A stretch of DNA of 7,970 bases from Muribaculaceae bacterium (GTDB lineage Bacteria; Bacteroidota; Bacteroidia; Bacteroidales; Muribaculaceae): NCBI GenBank assembly GCA_029059965.1, contig JAIDUY010000322.1:1-7970 (forward strand), written 5' to 3'. The position numbers and the translations under genes are program-made. This document shows positions 1-7,081 of this stretch, piece by piece. Under the pieces are notes generated by a model. The model saw only the letters and a program-made list of their open reading frames with translations, had not been told where the DNA came from and did not search any database. Positions within the stretch are counted from its first letter, which is position 1. Each line of letters opens with the position of its first letter.

Positions 1-152
1 TACCTTTGCCTCGGCCAATCGTCATGCATCTGCGTCCGCTTGTTTCGGTCACAATGCAACCGCATTGCTCCCTCACAGCGCGAACACATCTGCACGACGC
101 TTGACCGCCCCAGCGTTAACAAATATTGGGGAACCGGCTCTAAGAAATAGGA
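1..152. other. Left-edge stretch with no supported gene
   Basis: These bases lie beyond the terminator of the large secreted-protein gene. Plus-strand frame 1 is open from the edge to a TAG at 148-150 and would end in ...VNKYWGTGSKK. That could be the tail of a convergent gene, but the upstream part is rich in Cys and in codons rare in this window. Plus frame 2 is also open, and a minus-strand frame is open from an ATG at 87-89 to the edge. Three competing open frames over so short a GC-rich stretch do not support any one of them. No tRNA, repeat or clear promoter was seen. Confidence 0.4.
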
Positions 153-188
153 CAGCGGGCCGGCTTCCTGTCGAAAACCGGCCCGTTG
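141..188 (-). terminator. Intrinsic terminator of the large secreted-protein gene
   Basis: Read on the minus strand, the bases from 188 down to 153 form one continuous stem of about 16 pairs closed by a GACA tetraloop at 172-169. The core is the perfect inverted repeat CGGGCCGG (156-163) / CCGGCCCG (178-185). The other pairs include three G-U wobbles that would be A-C mismatches in plus-strand RNA, so the hairpin is best formed by the minus-strand transcript. It is followed by a U-rich tail, TCCTATTTCTTA (152-141). The stem begins about 20 bases after the stop codon at 209. The interrupted U tract makes it weaker than a textbook terminator. Confidence 0.75.
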
Positions 189-208
189 GGGATGAATCAG
201 AGTGATGT

Positions 209-3200
209 TCAGCGGACTACGACCTTGCGGACCTCAGTGCCCACGCTGACGAGGTAGACGCCTGCGGCGGCGGGAACCTCCATGCGTGCGGGAGCTGCCG
301 CGGTGGCGGCCATTGTCATGCCGGAGGCATTGACAACGCCGACAGCCATGCCTGCGGCGCCTTCGACGATGATGACGCCGTCGACAGCGGTCACTTTCAC
401 GGCGGAGGCATCGATGTTGCCGATGCCGGAGTAGGCGATGGAAGCGACGTTGCTGTGGGGTGCCACGCCGCGGTTGTAGCGTGCGGCGACGGTGAAGTCG
501 AGAGTGCCGTCTTCGGCGGGAGTATCGGTCTCATACTGCGTATCGGCGGTGGTGCCGATCATGGCGCCGTTGCAGAATACGTCGTAGCCGATGAGGGTCA
601 GCGAGCTTTCGCCCTCGGCGGGGATGAAGGTGATGTCGTCGACAAAGAGCGACATTCTGTCGCGCGAGGTGCATCGAACGGCCAGTCGGCGTGCGCCTTC
701 GGGCAGCTGTACGGAGTAGTGAGTCCATACGCCGGGTATGGATTTGTACTCGGCTGCCTTGATGAAGTCGGCGGTCTCGACAGAGCCGGTGGAGTAGAGA
801 ATCTCGAAGCTTTCGGGCAGTGCGGCGGAGTAGCTGCGAGCCCAGAGGCCTACGGTCTGCTTGCAGCCGTCGAGTTCGGGCGAGATGGCCCAGTCGTCGC
901 AGGCGATGACGCTGCCGTTTTCGTCGACGGTGGTGACGTACATCTGCATCAGCGACTTGGCGCTGTTATGGCCTACGAAGGTATTGACGCTGTTGCCGTA
1001 GACGGCAGTGTTGGCCTCGTTGACCCAGAAGGACTGCTTGGAGCCGTTGGCGATGCCGGGCAGGGTGATGCCGTTGTAACCGCCGATTTCGCCCTTGTCG
1101 CCGTCGACGAGAATCCATCCGGCGGGAGCGCGGTCGAATGCCTCGAAGCCTTCGAAGCCTTCGGTCACTGCATCGGCACGGAAGAGCGATTCGTCGGGAG
1201 CGCTCCACGAAAGCTGAATCTTGCCTTCGGCCACCACGGCGTTGAGGGCGGTGGCTGCGGGGAAGTGGCTCGGGTCGATGGAGATTGTCCTGACGCCGGA
1301 GGTGTTGTCGTCGGCAACATCGTCGGTGTGTTCCACGACGGCCTCCACGGTGTGAGCCTTATCGTCATTGATGTCGAAGCTGTGGGTGAAGGTGTATTTT
1401 ACTTTCTGGCCTGCGTCGACAGCCTTGTTGCATACTGCGGAATGGGCGGTCTCGCCGTCGATTTTCAGAGCCACGTTGAATCCGTTCTCGGAATTCATGC
1501 CGCGGTTGGCCACAACTACATCGAAGTCGACGTTTGCCCCTGCGTAAATCTCGCCGGGGAAGTCGAGCGATTCGACAGCGATATTGTGGTTATCTTCGGA
1601 GCCGATGCGGAGGGCGTCGAAGAAGGTGAGCTGGTAGGTGTTGGAAGTCACCCTGAGGGCAATCTGGATGTTCTTGCCGGCAAAGGCGGAGAGGGATACG
1701 AATACCTTGTTCCAGCGCAGATAAGCGCCGGTCTGAGCTACTACGACCTGCTGCACGGGCTGCCACTGGCCGTCGGCGCGGACGAGCACGTCCACCGAGT
1801 TGAGGTCGGGATACATTCCATCGGCATCAATGATGTTGAAGGTGTAGAACGAGAGGTAGGGGTCGGTGACTTCGCCCAGGGCGATTTTGCCGGTGAAGAA
1901 TTCGGAGATGGCGGGAGCGCCCTGCTGCTGAACGGCGAGGAAAGCGTTGTCGCCGTCGACGGATTCGACGATGTCGACGGTGTAGTCGTCGAGGGTCATC
2001 CACTGGTTGCTGCCCTTGAGGCTGCGGGTGCCGTAGATGTACTCATTGGACTCGCCGAAGGAGTCGGCATAGGGGAGCGTGAAGGCCTTGCCCACGGCAA
2101 TAGCCTCGGAGGCGACGGCATTGGCAACGCCGCCGTCGGTGACGGCTTCGACGAGATAGAGGGCGAGGGTCTGGCGGGAGCCGTCGTTGACGCGGTGGGT
2201 GAGGGCGGTGCCTTCGACCTTGTCGCCGACCTTGACGAAGTCGGTTTCGCCGTCGGTGAAGTAGACGTTGTAGCGCACGAGCGAGGAGTTGAAGCTGTTG
2301 CCGTCAGCATCGGCTGTCGGAGCGGTCCAGCTGACGGTAACCTCGCCGTCGGATTCGGTTTCGTTGACAGCTACTTCGGTGACAGGCTGGGGCTTATGCA
2401 GGCCGACGAAGACGGTGGCGCTGTGCGATTCGCCTTCAAGACCCTTGGCCACAGGCACGACTGTGTAGGTGTATTCGCCGCCGCATTCGAGGTTGTCGGT
2501 CCATGTCTTGGCCTCGCCGGGAGCGACACCGGTGAATGTCTCGACGGTCTCGCCGTCGCGCAGAATCTTTATGTCGCAGCTTTCGAGAGCCGATTCGTCG
2601 ACATTGGCCGAAGGTGCGTTGAAGCTTATGGTCACGGTGTTGTGGCCGTCGGCGTCAGGAACGACAGTCAGGTCGCTGACGCCTTGGGGAGCAACGGGAG
2701 CGGCTCCGGCCGAGAGAACGATGTTGCCGAGGAAAAGGGTGTTGCGGTCCTTGTCGGAGCAGCCGTGGAATCCGATGAAGAAGATTCCGTCGACGGCGGG
2801 CGAGAACTTGACGGTGTGGGTTTCCCAGGACGTGTTGGCAATCTCGAAACGCTCAACAAGCAGGTCGGTCATACCCTCGACAGTGTTGGCCATGCCGTAC
2901 ATTACCTCGATGTGCTCGCTGTAGCGTGCGGACGAAGCCTTGACGTCGAAGGACAGGTTATAGGAGTATCCGCCCTGCAGACGTATGGGCTGGGTGATGA
3001 ACCAGTCGTCCATGGGCAGGCTGCGGTTGTAGCCAATCTTGATGCACTTGCTGTAGCTGTCGAGCGACCATTTCTTCTCGTCGTCGTTGGCATTGATGAT
3101 TGTGCAGCCGTTGAGGGCGTCGTTGCTGTCGAAAGTCCAGGTGTAGGGAGCGGTGAGATTGCCGAGAACCACGCTGTTGGAGGTGGCGACGGCGGACCGG

Positions 3201-4738
3201 CGGTTGTCGTAGGAGGCGACGACGTCGAAAGTCAGGGACACGAGCTCACCTTCGGTGACGGCATACTCGGTTTCGAACTCGGTCTCGCTGATGGCCGATG
3301 CAATCACAACGTCGCCGGGCTGACGGGTGACGGTATAGGTGGTCTGCGCTGGGTCTACGTAGCCTCCGTTGACGGAACCTTCGGCGGCATCCCAGCGGAT
3401 TTTGATTTTGCCGTCGGCATATTCGGCAACTACATTATTTACGGCGAGGGGAGCGTCTTTGCCTATATAGAGCTGCAGCTTCACCTTGGGGCCGTTGCCG
3501 TTGGAGTTGGAGCAGCTTACCTCGATTTTGTGCGTGCCTTCGGTCTCGACGGTAACGGGAGCTGATACCTGACCGCCGGTGACTTCCATGCCGTTGGCTT
3601 TCTCGACTCCGTCGACGGTCACGCTGTAATGGAACGCGCCGGAAGCGGGAGTGCCGTCGTAGTATGTTTCGGGCATGGTGAAGTCAACAGTGCCGGAAAG
3701 AGCGCCCTCGGGGAAATTGGCCGACAGGCCGGTGGGCATGCCCGGCGCGTATTCGGCGATGTTGGAGGTGGGGATATACATCGAAGTCAGAGTCTCGCCA
3801 TACTCGTATTCATGAATCTTGACGAGCTCGAAAGTCTCGACGTCAAGCGAGTAGAGCGCGGCCTTGGTGCCCTGCCAGCTCTTCGACGAGGAGATGTAGA
3901 AAAGACCTGACTTGATGTCGAACACACCGGCGTTCCATCCGCTGAGATAGAGGTCGTTGAGCGTGGTCAGCAGGGTCTGTTCGCCGGTAGTCTTGTTGAC
4001 TTTGTAGAGACGCTTCTGGGAGTCGATGGCGTAGAGCTCGCCGGAAGCGTTGATGCCGCAGACCTGCCACTGTGTGCTGATGGCCTTGATGACAGTCTCA
4101 CTGCGGGTCACATAGTTGACCTTCGAGAAGTTGTAGCCTGCGTTACCGTTGTAGAAGCAACCGTAGGCGATATTCTCCTCGGTGGGGTCGGGCGCCGTAC
4201 AGCGCGATTTGAAATGGTCGTTGGAAACAGAGTTGCTGCCGAGACTCGCATATTCATTATATGTATCGTACTTGTCAATCGAATAGAAAGTGCCGAAGAA
4301 ATCGACATCTTCCTGCGTGGGCACGTACAGGACACCGCCGATGAGGGTGGCGCCGTACTTGGCATCGATGTTTCCGGCAACGAGCTCGAAGTCTTCCCCG
4401 GGAGCGGTGGGGAGCTGATAGACACCGGGATTGTTGTAGGTCACCGCACCATAGGACGACTGGGTGACAGTGCCGTAGATTACGGGAACGTTGGACATTT
4501 CGGCGGCAGTCGCCTGTCGGGCACCGGGATTATTGGCCTCTGGTGCGTTGATGATTCGGCGAGTACCTGTCGATACGAGCTTCTGCGCCTCTTCCGAAGA
4601 GGACAGACGCAATGCCGGACTATCCGCAGCGGGTTTGACCACTCTTGCAGCATGCTCCACAGCTTCGTTGGCTATCGAAGGAGCTGCGATAGCTGCCAAA
4701 GCAGTCGCGAATGCGAAAAATGATAGTACTTTTTTCAT
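209..4738 (-). CDS. Secreted multidomain adhesin-like protein (choice-of-anchor J, FN3 and CARDB-like modules, type IX-like C-terminal domain)
   Basis: The 1509-residue product starts with a typical signal peptide (MKK, then a hydrophobic stretch to about residue 23), which fixes the start. Residues about 82-335 form a Gly/Tyr-rich, repetitive beta region resembling a propeller (GELYAIDSQKRLYKVNKTTG at 233-252 looks like a blade). Ig/FN3-like modules follow at about 336-428 and 431-527, a choice-of-anchor-J jelly roll at 528-677 (DDWFITQP at 577-584), two FN3 modules at 682-780 and 784-882, a degenerate J module at 886-1047, a CARDB-like module at 1050-1154, then a third J module (about 1191-1372; DDWAISPEL at 1281-1289) that seems inserted in an FN3 fold spanning 1158-1436. 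The tail 1440-1509 resembles a type IX secretion sorting domain and ends GVYLVSVG...KVVVR. J and FN3 modules typically mediate carbohydrate or protein contact, so a surface adhesin or glycan-binding role is inferred. I recognise no catalytic domain. The gene is monocistronic, with its own promoter and terminator. Confidence 0.9.
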   Translation of the reverse strand: MKKVLSFFAFATALAAIAAPSIANEAVEHAARVVKPAADSPALRLSSSEEAQKLVSTGTRRIINAPEANNPGARQATAAEMSNVPVIYGTVTQSSYGAVTYNNPGVYQLPTAPGEDFELVAGNIDAKYGATLIGGVLYVPTQEDVDFFGTFYSIDKYDTYNEYASLGSNSVSNDHFKSRCTAPDPTEENIAYGCFYNGNAGYNFSKVNYVTRSETVIKAISTQWQVCGINASGELYAIDSQKRLYKVNKTTGEQTLLTTLNDLYLSGWNAGVFDIKSGLFYISSSKSWQGTKAALYSLDVETFELVKIHEYEYGETLTSMYIPTSNIAEYAPGMPTGLSANFPEGALSGTVDFTMPETYYDGTPASGAFHYSVTVDGVEKANGMEVTGGQVSAPVTVETEGTHKIEVSCSNSNGNGPKVKLQLYIGKDAPLAVNNVVAEYADGKIKIRWDAAEGSVNGGYVDPAQTTYTVTRQPGDVVIASAISETEFETEYAVTEGELVSLTFDVVASYDNRRSAVATSNSVVLGNLTAPYTWTFDSNDALNGCTIINANDDEKKWSLDSYSKCIKIGYNRSLPMDDWFITQPIRLQGGYSYNLSFDVKASSARYSEHIEVMYGMANTVEGMTDLLVERFEIANTSWETHTVKFSPAVDGIFFIGFHGCSDKDRNTLFLGNIVLSAGAAPVAPQGVSDLTVVPDADGHNTVTISFNAPSANVDESALESCDIKILRDGETVETFTGVAPGEAKTWTDNLECGGEYTYTVVPVAKGLEGESHSATVFVGLHKPQPVTEVAVNETESDGEVTVSWTAPTADADGNSFNSSLVRYNVYFTDGETDFVKVGDKVEGTALTHRVNDGSRQTLALYLVEAVTDGGVANAVASEAIAVGKAFTLPYADSFGESNEYIYGTRSLKGSNQWMTLDDYTVDIVESVDGDNAFLAVQQQGAPAISEFFTGKIALGEVTDPYLSFYTFNIIDADGMYPDLNSVDVLVRADGQWQPVQQVVVAQTGAYLRWNKVFVSLSAFAGKNIQIALRVTSNTYQLTFFDALRIGSEDNHNIAVESLDFPGEIYAGANVDFDVVVANRGMNSENGFNVALKIDGETAHSAVCNKAVDAGQKVKYTFTHSFDINDDKAHTVEAVVEHTDDVADDNTSGVRTISIDPSHFPAATALNAVVAEGKIQLSWSAPDESLFRADAVTEGFEGFEAFDRAPAGWILVDGDKGEIGGYNGITLPGIANGSKQSFWVNEANTAVYGNSVNTFVGHNSAKSLMQMYVTTVDENGSVIACDDWAISPELDGCKQTVGLWARSYSAALPESFEILYSTGSVETADFIKAAEYKSIPGVWTHYSVQLPEGARRLAVRCTSRDRMSLFVDDITFIPAEGESSLTLIGYDVFCNGAMIGTTADTQYETDTPAEDGTLDFTVAARYNRGVAPHSNVASIAYSGIGNIDASAVKVTAVDGVIIVEGAAGMAVGVVNASGMTMAATAAAPARMEVPAAAGVYLVSVGTEVRKVVVR

Positions 4739-4764
4739 CTTTGTCTGGGAAATGTAATAATTTA

Positions 4765-4825
4765 AATTAATTTCACGGATTAGTTTTGCAAAAGTAGTAA
4801 TTAATTTGGAAATTTTTAATTAATT
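4765..4825 (-). promoter_or_regulatory. Promoter region of the secreted-protein gene: Bacteroidota -7 box among AATTAATT palindromes
   Basis: On the minus strand, TACTTTTG at 4796-4789 matches the Bacteroidota housekeeping -7 consensus TAnnTTTG exactly. The expected TTTG-like -33 element about 19 bases upstream is poor (TTAA at about 4819-4816). Transcription would start near 4783, giving a leader of about 45 bases before the ATG at 4738. The leader shows no Shine-Dalgarno sequence, as is usual in this phylum. The palindrome AATTAATT occurs at 4765-4772, 4799-4806 and 4818-4825, on both sides of the box; these could be protein-binding sites or simply AT-rich promoter sequence. The box is a direct match; promoter activity is inferred. 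Confidence 0.6.
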
Positions 4826-4850
4826 GCGATTTTTATTTAATTTGTCAACG

Positions 4851-4884
4851 AAAAAGAACCGACGTGCTGATATTCCGTCGGTTC
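4851..4884 (-). terminator. Intrinsic terminator of the recJ-recQ unit
   Basis: A perfect 9-base inverted repeat, GAACCGACG (4856-4864) and CGTCGGTTC (4876-4884), encloses an 11-base loop. In the minus-strand transcript it is followed at once by five U residues (4855-4851). In the plus direction the hairpin is followed by ATTTGG, so it works only for minus-strand transcription. It lies about 220 bases past the recQ stop and about 60 bases upstream of the next gene's -7 box, insulating the secreted-protein gene from repair-operon readthrough. Confidence 0.88.
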
Positions 4885-5104
4885 ATTTGGCTAAAGTCGT
4901 TAATTTGTTACTGATTCCGCTATGGAAACAGCTGTTGTTCTGTCATTTTGTCGCAGGTTTTCAGCGTACGAGAATCTTTTCGGCCTTGCCTGCGGTGACT
5001 TCGCCCGTGCGCGAGGCCGTTGCCGCCGACCATGTTGGCGAACTCGATGGGGTGCCGTCGAGGGTCGTCCAAGTGTGGGCATGATAATGTGATGGAGAGA
5101 AGGG
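4885..5104 (-). other. Intergenic stretch between the recQ stop and its terminator, with no intact gene
   Basis: This forms the 3' untranslated part of the recJ-recQ transcript. Three minus-strand frames and one plus-strand frame are open for part of it. None has a convincing start, and the Arg-rich frame that runs back into recQ is an obvious out-of-frame shadow. The part next to recQ (4961-5104) has coding-like codon patterns that switch frame and is listed separately. The part from 4885 to 4960 shows no feature. No promoter or structured RNA was recognised. Confidence 0.5.
4961..5104 (-). pseudogene. Possible decayed 3' end of an unidentified gene
   Basis: The frame that continues directly after the recQ stop stays open for 47 codons to a TGA at 4961-4963. 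It has no ATG start. Its last third (reading GEVTAGKAEKILVR) has the strong purine-first, GC-third codon pattern of real genes in this window. The middle looks more coding in the frame one base over (PIEFANMVGGNGLAHG). Joining the frames as first, then shifted, then first gives a smooth sequence ending ...KILVR, as if one base had been lost near a C run and one gained later. The ending loosely resembles secretion-signal tails such as the KVVVR end of the neighbouring surface protein. I cannot name the gene, and short coding-like runs do arise by chance in GC-rich DNA. Confidence 0.25.
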
Positions 5105-7081
5105 TCAGGGTGGTGTCGGGCGTAGCCGTATGCCGTCGAGTTCGACGAGCCCGTCGTCGACGAGCCTGCGTACGGCGTCCGAGAAGGCCTCGATGTTTTC
5201 GAGCCAGGGCGTGCGTGCCGTCTCAATGCTCACGCTTCCGTCGGGACTTTCGGCGGCTATGCGGCGCAGGAAGCTCAGAACGGTCTCGCGGCTGACGTCG
5301 GCACCCCTGCCGGCGGAGCATATGTCGCACTTGCTGCATGGCGCTTCGGGATGCTCGCCGAAGTAGCTTAGCATGCGGTTGACGCGGCAGCCGCCGTAGC
5401 CGAAAACGAAGTCACGCATGGCCTCGAAGCGCCTTGCCGCGACATCGCGGCGGTCTTCGTAGACCGAGCGTGGAATCTCGACATATCGGCCCTCGACACG
5501 CGCGCTGCTCATGAAGATATAGGGCGTGCGGTTGCGGGGTACGAAATCAATCACCCTGCTTCGGCGCAAGCCGATGAGCGCCTCGTAGACCTCCTGCACG
5601 CTCATGTCGCATCGCTCGGCGATGCGATCCTCGCTGACGGCGACATAGTCGGAGAACAGCCCGGGAAAGCTCCTCATCATCTCGACGAGCACGGCCTCCA
5701 TGTCGGCGCCGAGCCGCAGGCCATAGAGCTCGTCGCGGGGCAGCAGTATGCGGACGCGGGCGGGCGTGGCCGTCTCCTCTATATAATTGATGTAATCCGC
5801 GCGCGAAAGTATGCGCAGCGATGACATCAGCTCCGCCGGCGCGATGCGGTAGCGCACGCTCATGTGGTCGGGGCGGTATTCGTAGAGCTGTCCGCCGCCA
5901 CCGCCCATAGGAATATCGAGATAGCGGCACAGCTCGTTGTAGATATGAATTATTGTCTCCTTTGGTGGAAACTCGTCGGCGAGACGGCGGGCGAAGACAG
6001 CCTTGTCGGCGGGCGAGGCCAGCGTCACGGCCAATGATGGCAGGCCGTCGCGTCCTGCACGTCCTGCCTCCTGATAGTATTCTTCGAGAGCCGAAGGCAT
6101 GTCGTGGTGCACTACCAGACGCACGTCAGGCTTGTCGATGCCCATGCCGAAGGCCGTCGTTGCCACCATGACGCGCGTTGCTCCGCGCATCCATTCGTCC
6201 TGCACGCTGCTCTTGGTGGCGGCGTCGAGTCCGGCATGATAGAATGAGGCGGAGATACCGTTCTGCATTAGCAGAGCGGCCAGCTCCGCGCAGCGCTTCC
6301 GCGAGCGGACGTAGACGATGGCGCTGCCTTCGGTCCGTTGCATGATGTCTACCAGCGCCGCAGCTTTCTCGCGTGTATGGCGCACGACGAAGGCGATGTT
6401 GTCGCGGCGGAAACTCAGCGCATGGACCTCGGGTCGGCGCATGCCCAGGCATCGGGCGATGTCGTCCAGTACTTCGGGCGTCGCCGATGCCGTCAGCGCC
6501 AGAATTGGTATCTCGGGGAAGCGTTCGCGCAGCTCGCCCAGACGCATATACGACGGGCGGAAGTCGTAGCCCCACTGCGATATGCAGTGGGCCTCGTCGA
6601 CCACGAAAAGACTGATGTCCCACGAGCGCATGCGAGCGGCGAAATTCTCGACAGCAAGGCGTTCGGGGGCTATGTAGAGGATGCGCAGTTTGCCGTCCGA
6701 GGCACGTTCGGCCACATACTCGCTCTCGCGCCGGCTCATCCCGCCGTGCAGGCAGCCTGCGGGTATGTCGAGGCTGCGCAGGCGGTCGACCTGGTCCTTC
6801 ATCAGCGAGATAAGAGGTGTGATGACGATAGTGATTCCGCCCATAATCAGCGTCGGCACCTGAAATGTCAGCGACTTGCCGCCGCCCGTGGGCAGCAGGC
6901 CGATGGTGTCGTGTCCGTCGAGTACGGAATCGATGATTTCGCGCTGCATCGGGCGGAAGGAGTCGTAGCCCCAGTAGCGGCGCAGCACCTCCTCGGGGTC
7001 GCCGCCACATGTCGCGGCCTGCTCCTGCGGGTCGTCGAAACTATCGTTGCTGAAATCGAAATGACCTTCGGGGATGTTCAT
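5105..7081 (-). CDS. recQ: RecQ-family ATP-dependent DNA helicase
   Basis: This superfamily 2 helicase unwinds DNA 3' to 5' in recombinational repair. The 658-residue product shows the full motif set: motif 0 ([11 protein letters not shown], 36-46), Walker A (LPTGGGKS, 63-70), Ia ([11 protein letters not shown], 88-98), DEAH (162-165) with the aromatic-rich loop [14 protein letters not shown] (199-201), motif V ([15 protein letters not shown], 307-321) and motif VI ([10 protein letters not shown], 337-346). The zinc site has four cysteines (C565, C582, C585, C588) in the same C-x16-C-x2-C-x2-C spacing as E. coli RecQ. A winged-helix-like end (about 596-655) follows; there is no HRDC domain. 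About 200 residues separate the helicase core from the zinc site, which directly adjoins the core in E. coli; I believe this layout is normal for the shorter Bacteroidota RecQ. The ATG at 7081 is the only start ahead of motif 0, adds about 30 non-conserved residues, and overlaps the recJ stop. Intact by all visible criteria. Confidence 0.97.
   Translation of the reverse strand: MNIPEGHFDFSNDSFDDPQEQAATCGGDPEEVLRRYWGYDSFRPMQREIIDSVLDGHDTIGLLPTGGGKSLTFQVPTLIMGGITIVITPLISLMKDQVDRLRSLDIPAGCLHGGMSRRESEYVAERASDGKLRILYIAPERLAVENFAARMRSWDISLFVVDEAHCISQWGYDFRPSYMRLGELRERFPEIPILALTASATPEVLDDIARCLGMRRPEVHALSFRRDNIAFVVRHTREKAAALVDIMQRTEGSAIVYVRSRKRCAELAALLMQNGISASFYHAGLDAATKSSVQDEWMRGATRVMVATTAFGMGIDKPDVRLVVHHDMPSALEEYYQEAGRAGRDGLPSLAVTLASPADKAVFARRLADEFPPKETIIHIYNELCRYLDIPMGGGGGQLYEYRPDHMSVRYRIAPAELMSSLRILSRADYINYIEETATPARVRILLPRDELYGLRLGADMEAVLVEMMRSFPGLFSDYVAVSEDRIAERCDMSVQEVYEALIGLRRSRVIDFVPRNRTPYIFMSSARVEGRYVEIPRSVYEDRRDVAARRFEAMRDFVFGYGGCRVNRMLSYFGEHPEAPCSKCDICSAGRGADVSRETVLSFLRRIAAESPDGSVSIETARTPWLENIEAFSDAVRRLVDDGLVELDGIRLRPTPP

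Noticed and set aside
1..89. Minus-strand open frame from an ATG at 87-89 to the left edge (MCSRCEGAMRLHC...)
   Set aside because: Only 29 codons are visible, with no good upstream signal beyond a poor TAnnTTTG match, and two plus-strand frames are open over the same bases.
1131..1160. Short tandem GAAGCCTTC-type repeat
   Set aside because: It encodes GFEGFEAFD in the third J-type module and spans only two units. It reflects a repeated Glu-Gly-Phe motif, not a mobile or regulatory repeat.
455..3565. A 1036-codon open frame on the plus strand, opposite the secreted-protein gene
   Set aside because: Its codons are in exact register with the minus-strand gene. It stays open only because that gene avoids TTA, CTA and TCA codons over this stretch. 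The product is a low-complexity Gly/Val/Asp/Ala string with no recognisable domain, while the minus-strand product has a signal peptide and clear modules.
4843..4848. TTGACA on the minus strand, resembling a sigma-70 -35 box
   Set aside because: No -10-like hexamer lies 16-18 bases downstream, and Bacteroidota housekeeping promoters use TTTG/TAnnTTTG.
4824..5084. Plus-strand 86-codon frame between the large gene and recQ
   Set aside because: It starts in the AT-rich promoter island, runs through the recQ terminator hairpin and has no recognisable domain. A gene spanning a strong opposite-strand terminator is unlikely.
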